Notes: generated by a model from the letters alone, not told the origin. DNA of 64,000 nt from Ignavibacteriota bacterium (GCA_013112585.1 JABFGH010000022.1:1-64000), one strand, 5' to 3'. Positions 25,394 through 34,209 are shown, numbered from the stretch's first letter. Program-made: numbers and translations.

Positions 25394-28300
25394 ATGTTTA
25401 AACAGTACAAAGATAAGATTAACTATTCAGAGATAGAAAAAGAGACGCTTAAGTTTTGGCAGGAAAACAATATTTTTGAAAAAAGTATTGAGACACGTGA
25501 TAAAGATAAATCGTTTACTTTTTATGAAGGTCCGCCAACCGCAAACGGTAAGCCCGGTCTTCATCATGTAATTGCACGTACATTAAAAGATTTAGTTTGC
25601 CGATATAAAACATTAAAGGGATATAGTGTATCCCGTAAAGCCGGGTGGGATACTCACGGGCTGCCGGTTGAAATAGAAGTTGAAAAAGCCCTCGGCATAA
25701 AAAGCAAAAGTGAAATACCTGAATTTGGAGTGGCAAAGTATAATGCCGCATGCCGTGAATCTGTTTTCACATATAAAGATATGTGGGAAGAGATGACAAG
25801 ACGAATGGGCTATTGGGTAAACCTCGAAGATGCCTATGTTACCTGCACAAACGAATATATAGAATCTGTTTGGTGGGCATTAAAAACACTATTTGATAAA
25901 GGCTTAATTTATAAAGATTATAAAATTGTTCCTCAATGCCCGCGTTCCGAAACAGTTCTCTCTTCACATGAATTAGCGCTTGGCTACAAAGAAACTAAAG
26001 ACCCATCCGTTTATGTAGTTATGAAATTGGAAGAATCTGAATTAACCAAGGAGGGCGATACTTACTTTTTGGTATGGACTACTACACCCTGGACACTCAT
26101 TTCAAACGTTGCTCTTGCAGTGGGCAGTGACATCACTTACATAAAAATTAAAACTGATGATGCCTACTTAATTCTGGCAAAGGAAAGATTAGAAGTTATA
26201 AGAAACGAGTATGAAATTATTGCTGAATACAAAGGCAGCGAATTAGCAGGGCAGCATTACGAACAGCTATTCGATTATAAAAAAGTTGATAAAGATGCTT
26301 TCTATGTAATTGAAGGAGGTTTCGTTAGTACTGAAGATGGTTCCGGTATCGTTCATATAGCTCCTGCATTTGGTGCTGATGACTATGAAATATCAAAGAA
26401 ACATAATCTGCCGTTTCTTCAGCCTGTAACTAGAGGTGGATTGTTTACCGATGAGATTACTGATTTTGCCGGTCAGTTTGTTAAAGATGCCGATCCGGGA
26501 ATTATCAAAAAATTAAAAGAGAAAAAACAGCTATACAAAAAAGAAACAATTACTCACTCTTACCCATTCAGTTGGCGTTTTGATAATGTGCCCGTAATTT
26601 ATTACGCAAGAGAATCATGGTTTATTCGTACTACCTCTGTCGCCGATAGAATGGTTGAACTTAACAAAACAATAAACTGGTATCCGCCCGAAGTAGGAAG
26701 CGGCAGATTCGGTAACTGGCTTGAAGAAAATAAGGATTGGGCATTATCGCGCGATAGGTTTTGGGCAACACCATTACCGATTTGGGTTAATGACGATGGT
26801 GATAAATTTGCCGTAGGCAGTATTGAAGAATTGAAAGAAGGATATGTTGAGCGAGATGGAAAGCAAATCAAAGTTTCGGAATTAAATGAAGATGAGATTG
26901 ATCTGCATAAACCATTTGTTGATGAAGTTTTCTTTGAAAAAGAAGGCAGAATTTATAAACGCACACCCGAACTAATTGATGTCTGGTTTGATTCCGGTGC
27001 AATGCCGTTTGCACAATATCATTATCCTTTCGAGAACAAGGAGCTTTTCGAATCGCAATTTCCGGCAGATTATATTTGTGAAGGAATTGATCAGACACGG
27101 GGCTGGTTTTACACATTGCATGCAATTGCCACCATGCTTTTTGATAATGTGGCTTACAAAAATATTCTGGTTAACGAATTGATCTTGGATAAGAAAGGCA
27201 TGAAGATGTCGAAGACCAAAGGAAATGCAGTTGACCCGTTTACACTTTTTGATAAATATGGAGCCGATGCAACGAGATGGTATTTAGTAACTACAAGTCC
27301 GCCCTGGCGACCAACATTATTTGATGAAGACGGCTTGCTCGAAGTGCAGAGAAAATATTTCGGTACGCTTACAAATACATACAGCTTCTTTGCTCTGTAT
27401 GCTAATTTGGATAAGTTTGAATTTACCGAAGACCCGATTGAATATAATAAACGACCGGAAATTGATAGATGGATTATTTCAAAACTCAATACCCTCATAA
27501 AAGATTATGAGGAGAGTATGGAAAAATATGATGTTACAAAAGCAGCAAGAGAAGTTGCAGCTTTTACTATTGATCAGCTTTCAAACTGGTATGTTAGAAG
27601 AAACAGACGAAGATTTTGGAAATCGGAGATAAGTGAAAATAAAATATCTGCATATCAAACTTTGTATGAATGCCTGTTGACAATTGCAAAATTGACATCA
27701 CCATTTGCTCCTTTTATTGCTGAAGAAATTTATCAAAACTTAAACTCAGTTTCTAAAAAAGAAAATTTTGAGTCGGTTCACTTATCTTATTTACCTGTTC
27801 CCGGAAATATTGATATTCAGTTAGAAGAGAAAATGGATATAGCTCAGCGAGTTGTTTATTTATCGAGAGCAATGAGAGCAAAAAGTAATTTAAAAGTCCG
27901 CCAGCCGCTAAAGCAAATTATGGTTGCTGTGGATGCTGAAAAGCGTGAAGCCGTACAGAATATGAAAGATGTTATTCTTGAAGAGGTTAATATTAAAGAA
28001 CTTGTTGTGCTCGAGGATGATTCCGGAATTGTTAATAAATCTGCCAAAGCTAACTTTAAAAAGCTTGGACCTAAGTACGGCAAACTTGTAAAATCATTAT
28101 CAAAAGTGATAGCAGATTTAGACCAGACATCAATAAGTAAATTGGAGAATGAGGGTAAACTAAATCTGAAAATTGACGACAATGATGTAACAATAGAGAT
28201 AGATGACGTAGAAATAATCAGCAGTGAAATTGAAGGCTGGGTTGTAGAAACCGATGCCGGAATAACCGTTGCAATAGATACAGAACTTACCGAAGAACTA

Positions 28301-28558
28301 ATAGCCGAGGGATATGCGCGTGAATTTGTTAATCGAATACAAAACATGCGTAAAGAAGCCGGGCTTGATGTTGTTGATAGAATAAAAGTTCACTTGCAAG
28401 GTGATGAAAGATTTGTAAATTATATAAGCAATTTTAATAAATATATTATGAACGAGACACTAGCGAATAATATTGTTTCTGGTTCCAATTCTGAAGGCTT
28501 TGAGCAAGAATGGAAAATAGGGGAGTTCGGGTGTAAAATTACAATCATTAAGGATTGA
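25394..28558 (+). CDS. ileS: Isoleucyl-tRNA synthetase, long (type 2) form
   Basis: 1054 residues. The HIGH-equivalent reads GPPTANGKPGLHH (about residues 45-58) and the KMSKS loop is GMKMSKTKGN (about 599-608). The editing domain lies between. KAGWDTHGLPVEIEVEK and GWFYTLHAIATMLF place it in the eukaryote-like IleRS2 branch, usually less sensitive to mupirocin. The long C-terminal part includes the anticodon-binding region and a tail domain. It charges tRNA-Ile. The start is 22 bp after the previous gene. Confidence 0.95.
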   Translation: MFKQYKDKINYSEIEKETLKFWQENNIFEKSIETRDKDKSFTFYEGPPTANGKPGLHHVIARTLKDLVCRYKTLKGYSVSRKAGWDTHGLPVEIEVEKALGIKSKSEIPEFGVAKYNAACRESVFTYKDMWEEMTRRMGYWVNLEDAYVTCTNEYIESVWWALKTLFDKGLIYKDYKIVPQCPRSETVLSSHELALGYKETKDPSVYVVMKLEESELTKEGDTYFLVWTTTPWTLISNVALAVGSDITYIKIKTDDAYLILAKERLEVIRNEYEIIAEYKGSELAGQHYEQLFDYKKVDKDAFYVIEGGFVSTEDGSGIVHIAPAFGADDYEISKKHNLPFLQPVTRGGLFTDEITDFAGQFVKDADPGIIKKLKEKKQLYKKETITHSYPFSWRFDNVPVIYYARESWFIRTTSVADRMVELNKTINWYPPEVGSGRFGNWLEENKDWALSRDRFWATPLPIWVNDDGDKFAVGSIEELKEGYVERDGKQIKVSELNEDEIDLHKPFVDEVFFEKEGRIYKRTPELIDVWFDSGAMPFAQYHYPFENKELFESQFPADYICEGIDQTRGWFYTLHAIATMLFDNVAYKNILVNELILDKKGMKMSKTKGNAVDPFTLFDKYGADATRWYLVTTSPPWRPTLFDEDGLLEVQRKYFGTLTNTYSFFALYANLDKFEFTEDPIEYNKRPEIDRWIISKLNTLIKDYEESMEKYDVTKAAREVAAFTIDQLSNWYVRRNRRRFWKSEISENKISAYQTLYECLLTIAKLTSPFAPFIAEEIYQNLNSVSKKENFESVHLSYLPVPGNIDIQLEEKMDIAQRVVYLSRAMRAKSNLKVRQPLKQIMVAVDAEKREAVQNMKDVILEEVNIKELVVLEDDSGIVNKSAKANFKKLGPKYGKLVKSLSKVIADLDQTSISKLENEGKLNLKIDDNDVTIEIDDVEIISSEIEGWVVETDAGITVAIDTELTEELIAEGYAREFVNRIQNMRKEAGLDVVDRIKVHLQGDERFVNYISNFNKYIMNETLANNIVSGSNSEGFEQEWKIGEFGCKITIIKD

Positions 28559-28583
28559 TTTTATTTGGTAACTGGAGGTAAAG

Positions 28584-29429
28584 ATGCCTAAAAAAACTAA
28601 TAAAAAAACAAAAGTAAAAAAATCTTCGGTAAAAGCAGCTCCTAAAAAGGCAGCTAAAAAGAAGTCAGTAAAAAAAGCAGCTCCTAAAAAAGTTGTTAAA
28701 AAATCAACTGCTAAAAAAACAGCCGTTAAAAAAGCAGCTCCTAAAAAAACTGTAAAAAAGAAAACCGTAAAAAAAGCGGCAGCTAAAAAAACAGTTAAAA
28801 AGGCAGCAGTTAAAAAATCGGCACCAAAAAAAGTAACTACTAAAAAGTCTGCATCTGCAAAGAGCAGTAAAACTACTAAATCTAAACCGTCCACTAAAGT
28901 GAAGAAAACAGTGAGTACAAAAAAATCACCGGCTGCAAAAACGACGAAAAAAACTTCCGCAAAAGCAGCTAAGCAGAAAGAAGTTGAAGTTATTTCACCA
29001 TCAAAAAAAGTAAAGAAAATTAAAGGTTACAACAAAGCCGATCTTGAAAAATTCAAACAAGTTATTTTAGATAAAAGAGAAGAGATAATCGAACAGCTTC
29101 AGAACCTAAAAGACCAGATGATGGACCCAACTACCGGGCAGTATGTTAATGAAAGTTCTCCATATTCATTGCATATGGCTGAGCAGGGAACGGATGCACA
29201 AGAAAGAGAAAAGCTGTACCTCTGGGCACAGAGAGCAAATAAATTTTTAGGTTACCTTGAAGATGCGCTGCAGCGAATTGAAAGTGGTACCTACGGTATT
29301 TGCATTGACTGTATCGATGAACCGAAAAATCTATGCCCCACTTGTCCGTTAGTACCTAAGGATAGACTAATGGCAGTACCGCATACGCAGCATTGCCTGC
29401 AAGTAAAACAGACAATGAGAAAAAGTTAA
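28584..29429 (+). CDS. TraR/DksA zinc-finger protein with long lysine-rich (histone H1-like) tail
   Basis: 281 residues in two parts. Residues 1 to about 145 are alanine/lysine/proline repeats (KKAAPKK, KKTVKK, KKSA) like histone H1 and bacterial HctB-type proteins. Residues about 150-281 are a TraR/DksA domain with a coiled coil (KRAEEIIEQLQ-like), the tip sequence EQGTDAQEREK, and a zinc finger beginning GTYGICIDC. The finger is unusual: C-x2-C-x7-C-x2-C (CIDC ... CPTC), with a single later cysteine in QHC instead of the usual second pair. The tail should bind DNA or RNA polymerase-bound nucleic acid. It follows ileS by 25 bp with the ribosome site GGAGG. Confidence 0.85.
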   Translation: MPKKTNKKTKVKKSSVKAAPKKAAKKKSVKKAAPKKVVKKSTAKKTAVKKAAPKKTVKKKTVKKAAAKKTVKKAAVKKSAPKKVTTKKSASAKSSKTTKSKPSTKVKKTVSTKKSPAAKTTKKTSAKAAKQKEVEVISPSKKVKKIKGYNKADLEKFKQVILDKREEIIEQLQNLKDQMMDPTTGQYVNESSPYSLHMAEQGTDAQEREKLYLWAQRANKFLGYLEDALQRIESGTYGICIDCIDEPKNLCPTCPLVPKDRLMAVPHTQHCLQVKQTMRKS

Positions 29430-29448
29430 TTCAAATTAGGTAACTTAG

Positions 29449-30189
29449 TTGAGAGTAATCTTAGTCTCGGCACTTGTTCTTATTGCCGATCAAATAACAA
29501 AATTATTAATTAAGGGAATTTCGATTCCCTTTTTGAATATTAATACCGAAGGTTTTCAATACGGTAAAAGTATAGAAGTCTTTGGTTCTTTCTTTCGGAT
29601 AACATTTGTGGAAAATCCGGGAATGGCGTTCGGTATCGGGGTTGGCGAGACTACCAAAATTTTCCTTTCTATATTTTCACTTGCCGCCGGTATTGGAATT
29701 TTAATTTACCTCTACAAACTCCGCAATGAAAAGTTTATTATTAGATTTGCATTAGCCCTTGTTTTAGGCGGTGCCATCGGCAACTTTATCGATAGAACAT
29801 TTTACGGAATTCTTTTTGAATATGCGCCTCTTTTTTACGGTAGGGTTGTTGATTTTTTAGATGTGGATTTTTTTGACTTCTCACTGTTCGGTCATACTTA
29901 CAACAGGTGGCCCATTTTTAATATTGCGGATACGGCAGTTACGGTAGGTGTTGTCTTGCTGTTAATTTTTCATAATACGGTTAATAATGAAAGTGAAGTT
30001 AAGGAAACAGAAGAATTGTTGAATTCTGAAATTTCAGGCACACCATCTCCGGTACCTTTAAGCACTGAGATTGGTAGTGGAACGATAGAAGATAATAGCG
30101 ATGAAATTAATTATGGCGGAACAGGTAATTTTCAAAAAAGGCAAGTGATAAATGGCGAAGATAATAACAGAAAGAGTTCTAACAATTGA
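29449..30189 (+). CDS. lspA: Lipoprotein signal peptidase (type II)
   Basis: 246 residues from a TTG start. The catalytic aspartates are in GNFIDRTFYG (D115) and FNIADTAVTVG (D161), in the right order, with the conserved VVDF between them. Four membrane helices are present, plus ENPGMAFG. It removes the signal peptide of prolipoproteins after lipidation at the inner membrane, and the window encodes several (6660, 43375, 44797, 48626, 50422). A polar C-terminal tail of about 65 residues is unusual. It overlaps rluD by 38 bp. Confidence 0.93.
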   Translation: MRVILVSALVLIADQITKLLIKGISIPFLNINTEGFQYGKSIEVFGSFFRITFVENPGMAFGIGVGETTKIFLSIFSLAAGIGILIYLYKLRNEKFIIRFALALVLGGAIGNFIDRTFYGILFEYAPLFYGRVVDFLDVDFFDFSLFGHTYNRWPIFNIADTAVTVGVVLLLIFHNTVNNESEVKETEELLNSEISGTPSPVPLSTEIGSGTIEDNSDEINYGGTGNFQKRQVINGEDNNRKSSNN

Positions 30190-31132
30190 GGTTACCGAAG
30201 GGAAAAAGAAAGAACGAATTGATACCTATCTTACTAACTCGATTGAAAATTGTACACGTTCCCGAATTCAAAAATTAATTAAAGCAGGTTATGTTGAAGT
30301 AAATGGCTCACCTGTTAAACCGAACTACCAAATTGAACCACTTGATGTAATAAAAGTAACAATACCTGTTTCACCCCGCCCCGATGAAACTGAAGCCGAA
30401 GATATACCGGTAGAGGTTGTTTATGAAGATGAATATTTACTGATTGTAAATAAGCCTGCCGGAATGGTAGTGCATCCATCGCTTGGCAACTACACCGGTA
30501 CACTTGTTAACGCATTATTGAACTACACCAAAAATTTAAGTGAACTGAACGAATCGAGCCGACCCGGTATTGTACATCGGCTTGATAAAGATACTAGCGG
30601 ACTGCTGCTCGTTGCAAAGGATGTGTGGACTCATGCTCAATTAGCAAAACAGTTTGCCGATCACACAACCGAACGGGAATACTGGGCAGTCTGCTGGGGA
30701 GTATTCAAGGAGAAGAGCGGTGAGGTTATTGGTAATATTACCAGAAGCAAAAAAGATAGAAAGATTTTTACTGTTGATAAAACAGAAGGGAAGCATGCAC
30801 ATACTTTTTTTGAAGTTATTGAAGAATACGAATTTTGCTCCCTTGTTAAGCTTAAATTAAAAACAGGAAGAACTCACCAAATTCGTGTTCACATGTCATA
30901 CATTAATCATCCCGTGTTCGGTGATCCAACTTACGGCGGGAGAAGAATTGTTTATGGAACAGAGTTAGCTAAAATGAGAAGCCGTGTAAATAATCTATTG
31001 AAGATAATGGAACGGCAGGCACTGCATGCAAAAACTATCGGCTTTTTTCATCCTCATAAAAAAGAGAGAGTTTTTATTGAATCAGAATTGCCCGAGGATA
31101 TTTTACAGTTAATTGAAGAGTTAAAAAAATAA
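30152..31132 (+). CDS. rluD: RluA/RluD family 23S rRNA pseudouridine synthase
   Basis: 326 residues. An S4 RNA-binding domain (about 20-75, SRIQKLIKAGYVEVNG) precedes the synthase domain. The catalytic aspartate is D145 in VHRLDKDTSGLLL. The GRTHQIRVHM and PVFGDPTYGG blocks are also intact. The length and S4 domain fit RluD, which modifies helix 69 of 23S rRNA; RluC-type is the alternative. It overlaps lspA, an arrangement common in bacteria. The ATG at 30152 has a weak AAG-type ribosome site. Confidence 0.88.
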   Translation: MAKIITERVLTIEVTEGKKKERIDTYLTNSIENCTRSRIQKLIKAGYVEVNGSPVKPNYQIEPLDVIKVTIPVSPRPDETEAEDIPVEVVYEDEYLLIVNKPAGMVVHPSLGNYTGTLVNALLNYTKNLSELNESSRPGIVHRLDKDTSGLLLVAKDVWTHAQLAKQFADHTTEREYWAVCWGVFKEKSGEVIGNITRSKKDRKIFTVDKTEGKHAHTFFEVIEEYEFCSLVKLKLKTGRTHQIRVHMSYINHPVFGDPTYGGRRIVYGTELAKMRSRVNNLLKIMERQALHAKTIGFFHPHKKERVFIESELPEDILQLIEELKK

Positions 31133-31176
31133 AATATATAGAAACCTTTGAATAACCTCTGAATAAACTGGTTCGG

Positions 31177-31296
31177 GTCATTGCGATCCCGATGCTGTTT
31201 ATCGGGAGAAGCAATCTGCCAAAAAGTGAGAGATTGTCGCATCCCGACTGAAGAACATCGGGATGCTCCCGAAGGGATTCCTTTTGAAGTAATGAC
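31177..31296. mobile_element. MITE-like repeat with terminal GTCATT / AATGAC
   Basis: The element begins GTCATTGCGATCCCGATG and ends AAGTAATGAC, with internal GAAGCAATCT and AGATTGTCGC arms in inverted order. Shorter palindromes are embedded: TCCCGATGCTGTTTATCGGGA and GCATCCCGACTGAAGAACATCGGGATGC. There is no coding frame of note. It fits the widely dispersed ATTGCGA-type intergenic elements of bacteria. Confidence 0.75.
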
Positions 31297-31328
31297 AAAA
31301 CATATGTTATTCTTAGGCTTCAGATAAT

Positions 31329-31760
31329 TTAATACTTATCTTTGTGCTTAGATAAGTGATAGATCAAAAGCCCCAAAGTAGCCGCAGCATTAGTATATCC
31401 CAATATTTCACCTAAAACTCCTAAATCTTTTTTCCTTTGGAAACCGGGAATTAGTTTCATGGCGCTTTGCAGATTTTTATTATACCGTTTAAAATCGTTT
31501 GATAAGGATTTAGTCTCGAGTTTGCTGCTGTAGAATTGATAAGAATTATAGTAAGAATAATTCATTACATCTAAATTAAATTTTACTCTATCAGAATAAA
31601 AAGAGTTTTGGGGAATTGAATACTTGAACCCGGCTTCGGGCAACTTAAAACTTTCTACGCCGGATGAATCAGATCCGCTTATAATTTGATTGCTGCTGTT
31701 TTTATCTTGAGCAATAATTTGTGAAGTAATAATTAGCAGTATGAATATAATTTTATACAA
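31329..31760 (-). CDS. Secreted hypothetical protein
   Basis: 143 residues with a signal peptide (MYKIIFILLIITSQIIAQ). The mature region is polar with several tyrosines (NYSYYNSYQFYSSKLE) and ends in a hydrophobic helix (AAATLGLLIYHLS) and KHKDKY. I recognise no domain. The start lacks a strong ribosome site. It lies between two repeat elements and is probably a stand-alone gene. Confidence 0.55.
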   Translation of the reverse strand: MYKIIFILLIITSQIIAQDKNSSNQIISGSDSSGVESFKLPEAGFKYSIPQNSFYSDRVKFNLDVMNYSYYNSYQFYSSKLETKSLSNDFKRYNKNLQSAMKLIPGFQRKKDLGVLGEILGYTNAAATLGLLIYHLSKHKDKY

Positions 31761-31777
31761 AAATACTCTGGTTTAAT

Positions 31778-31850
31778 TACAAATTACAAATCCCAAAAAA
31801 CAAATAACAAACTCAAATAACAAGTCCCAAATGACAAACCTCAAATTGTT
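31778..31850. repeat. Degenerate CAAATNACAA / CCCAAAT tandem repeat
   Basis: Imperfect direct repeats of 7 to 9 bases (ACAAATTACAAATCCCAAAAAAC and onward), of the AAATTACAAAT type common between genes in this phylum. There is no frame and no hairpin. Confidence 0.7.
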
Positions 31851-31883
31851 GTGCTCTTAACCTGAAAACCTGCAACCAAATTA

Positions 31884-31940
31884 TAAAAAAGCCGCTAATC
31901 ATAATTCCTGCCTATCGGCAAGCAAGTGAAAAGCGGCTAA
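31884..31940 (-). terminator. Terminator for the 515-residue cytochrome gene, with a palindrome inserted in its loop
   Basis: Read on the minus strand, AGCCGCT (31938-31932) pairs with AGCGGCT (31896-31890) and is followed by TTTTTAT, downstream of the cytochrome stop (31988). The 35-base loop contains a separate palindrome, CCTGCCTATCGGCAAGCAAG on the plus strand (31907-31926). It is related to the ~20 bp units inside the MITE copies at 11.1 and 47 kb. Confidence 0.7.
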
Positions 31941-31987
31941 ATCATTTAAGAATCTATTCTAAATTCTAACTACTAGCTTCTAACTAC

Positions 31988-33535
31988 TTATTTCATTAAG
32001 AGCATTTTCTTTGTTTGAACAAAGTTTTTAGTCTCTAATTTGTAGAAGTAAATTCCGGAAGCTAAATTTTCGGCATTCCATGTTACCTCGTAAGAGCCTG
32101 CGTTATTATTTCCATCAACCAATACATCAATTGTTTTACCAAGAGCATCAAAAACTGTAAGCGTTACATCGGCAGTTTCAGTTAATGTAAACTTAATTTT
32201 TGTTGATGGGTTGAATGGGTTAGGATAATTTTGATCTAATGAATAAGTGAATACAGGTGCATCATCATATTCAACATCAGTTGGTGAGAAATTAGCAATA
32301 GCATCAATCAGCAAGTCTTGAACCAATTTTGTATTGTGAATACCATGACTGCCTTCAGCCTCAACAGCAAGCAAATTGTATCTCGCTTGTTTGAAAGCAT
32401 CGGTTAGTGAATCAGCAGAAGAAGCATCAGCTAATTTACCTGCTAAAACATTTAATAAACTATCAGTTGTTGTTTGAGCGCCGTAGAGGTCAAATTTTGT
32501 AGCTGCTGAAGAAGTATCAACAGCGGAATAATAAGCTTCACCGTGGCATTCGGCTCTTGCACATGATTCAATAGTAGGTTCAAAAGTATGACCTGTAACT
32601 GCAATTTCGCCGTCATAAGGAATCATATTTACGTGACAGTCAATACATCTTTCAGTTGCAACAAAAGTATGCGGTGAATTTTGATAAGTTTGACCGGGAT
32701 ACTGATAACCGAAGTTTTCAGCGCCGCTTAATGCTTCACTTGTTGTGTGATGAGGTTCATCATTTACATCAACAACATCTTCATGAACTGTATGACAAAC
32801 ATCGCAAATAACTTCTGCAGTACCTACGGGAACTCTTAAGTTACCAGGATTATCATTTCCATGAGGATCATGGCAGGCTGCACAATCGATAAATTCGTTG
32901 TTTGCTAAATCACCTTCAGGTACAAATGTAGCACCGTTATAATTTTCATCCGTTAAAAATGCAACAAAGTCCTGTGTAAAGTGGCAATATGCACAGCTTC
33001 CGCCGGCAAAGTCTCTTGTAAGCCAAGCAGGTGCACCGCTTGCGTGTCCGGATGCTTCCCATTCAGCCATGTATGGGTGATGTGAACCTTCGTGGCAAAC
33101 TCCGCAATTAGATGATTTAAAATCAGTCGTACTTCCGATATGGCCCATGTCGAGAGTATTTTCGGCGCTTCCAACCGGTCCGTGGCAAGATTCGCATTGA
33201 ACGTTTTTAACTAAATCCCATCTTGTTTGGTCTGTAATTGTCCAGTCAGGTGTTGAACCTGCATTTTCAGTTACAAATTCGTCAGCACCGCCATTTACTG
33301 TTGCCGGGTCCCAGCCTGTGTTGTGGCATCCTAAACAGCTATAGCTTAAAAATGAAATTGAATCCTGTGCAATTGCATGACCGGTTGCTTCCCATGCTGT
33401 AACTAATGAGCCATGGCATCCTGAACAAGTTGGGTTAATGTTATTATTATAAACACCAATATACCAGCCTTGACCAAATGTATATGATCCTGCAAGAATA
33501 AAGCAAATTAGAAAAAGTTTGATTTTTGTTAACAT
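31988..33535 (-). CDS. Secreted multiheme c-type cytochrome with T9SS sorting domain
   Basis: 515 residues: signal peptide (about 1-21), a heme-rich region (37-331), a helical spacer and a T9SS type A sorting domain (about 435-515: NQNYPNPFNPSTKIKF to KKMLLMK). There are eight CXXCH sites, with first cysteines at 37, 67, 114, 144, 181, 218, 244 and 297. One CX4CH (C325-C330-H331) is a spacing known from cytochrome c3. The predicted product is an outer-surface electron carrier. The function (for example extracellular electron transfer or nitrogen/sulfur oxyanion reduction) is inferred only. A -24/-12 promoter and an activator-like site lie upstream. Confidence 0.88.
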   Translation of the reverse strand: MLTKIKLFLICFILAGSYTFGQGWYIGVYNNNINPTCSGCHGSLVTAWEATGHAIAQDSISFLSYSCLGCHNTGWDPATVNGGADEFVTENAGSTPDWTITDQTRWDLVKNVQCESCHGPVGSAENTLDMGHIGSTTDFKSSNCGVCHEGSHHPYMAEWEASGHASGAPAWLTRDFAGGSCAYCHFTQDFVAFLTDENYNGATFVPEGDLANNEFIDCAACHDPHGNDNPGNLRVPVGTAEVICDVCHTVHEDVVDVNDEPHHTTSEALSGAENFGYQYPGQTYQNSPHTFVATERCIDCHVNMIPYDGEIAVTGHTFEPTIESCARAECHGEAYYSAVDTSSAATKFDLYGAQTTTDSLLNVLAGKLADASSADSLTDAFKQARYNLLAVEAEGSHGIHNTKLVQDLLIDAIANFSPTDVEYDDAPVFTYSLDQNYPNPFNPSTKIKFTLTETADVTLTVFDALGKTIDVLVDGNNNAGSYEVTWNAENLASGIYFYKLETKNFVQTKKMLLMK

Positions 33536-33598
33536 TATGTGTCTCCTACCTTTTATTTATTATTGTTTAATTTTCTAAAAATATATTTGCGTCCTTAT

Positions 33599-33615
33599 AT
33601 GCAAAATAGATGCCG
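33599..33615 (-). promoter_or_regulatory. Predicted sigma54 (-24/-12) promoter of the 515-residue cytochrome
   Basis: On the minus strand the sequence reads CGGCATCTATTTTGCAT. GG and GC are separated by exactly ten bases, with TTGC at -12, against the consensus TGGCACG-N4-TTGC. The predicted start of transcription is about 55 bp before the ATG. Confidence 0.72.
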
Positions 33616-33769
33616 AAAAACATCTAAATTATAATTATTTATTGAAATAATAATTTTAGAAAAATGTTTGGATTATGGAGTAAAAACGAATAAAACAAAT
33701 TTTCTTAAAAATTCAATCTATTTGGAAGAATTCAAATTCAACGGGTGAGAAATTAAAACAGGGACATGG

Positions 33770-33786
33770 TTGTCACAGTGTGACAC
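33770..33786. promoter_or_regulatory. Predicted upstream activator site (palindrome TGTCACA-G-TGTGACA)
   Basis: A perfect 7-bp inverted repeat, TGTCACA-G-TGTGACA (33771-33785), lies about 160-185 bp upstream of the -24/-12 promoter. It shares TTGTCACAGTG-type sequence (15 of 17 bases) with the site at 37261-37277. Confidence 0.65.
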
Positions 33787-33834
33787 TTGGTGGACAATGG
33801 AGAGAATATATCTGCGGGTAAAGATGAGTTAAAA

Positions 33835-34209
33835 TTAATTGTAAATTGACTTTTGAAGTGCTTTTATTGATTCTTCCATACTTATTAACGAAATTGGTTT
33901 TAATGCCTTAAAGTGAATACCAATCTGACTAAGGTCTCTTCCAAGTTCTATTGAAAGCTCGGATGTTACTAAAATTATCGATACTCTCGAATCAATTTTT
34001 CTAAGTGATTTTAAAATTTTTACAGTTTCATTCTCAATAAAATCATTATCAAAAATGATCAAGGAAGGATTATTTGAGATTATTTCAGATAGAATTTCGC
34101 ATGAATCGGATGCTGAATTAAAAATAATTAATTGCTCATTAATAATTGAGTCAATATTATTTATCGTTTTAATAACGTCCTTATCATTTGAAATTAATAT
34201 TATCTTCAT
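33835..34209 (-). CDS. Stand-alone response-regulator receiver domain
   Basis: 124 residues, a receiver-like (CheY) fold. The phospho-acceptor is D54 in LIIFDND, with T82 in LVTSE and K104 in ALKP, in the right positions. The acidic pocket reads N8-D9 rather than the usual D-D. There is no output domain. It lies 71 bp after the large cytochrome gene, but a strong terminator stands between them, so expression would need readthrough or its own promoter. Its partner kinase could be the one at 37356, but this is not shown. Confidence 0.7.
   Translation of the reverse strand: MKIILISNDKDVIKTINNIDSIINEQLIIFNSASDSCEILSEIISNNPSLIIFDNDFIENETVKILKSLRKIDSRVSIILVTSELSIELGRDLSQIGIHFKALKPISLISMEESIKALQKSIYN

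Noticed and set aside
28460-28894. Long minus-strand ORF rich in Phe/Leu/Ala opposite the histone-like tail
   Set aside because: It is the mirror of the lysine/alanine codon repeats in the DksA-type gene and has no independent support.
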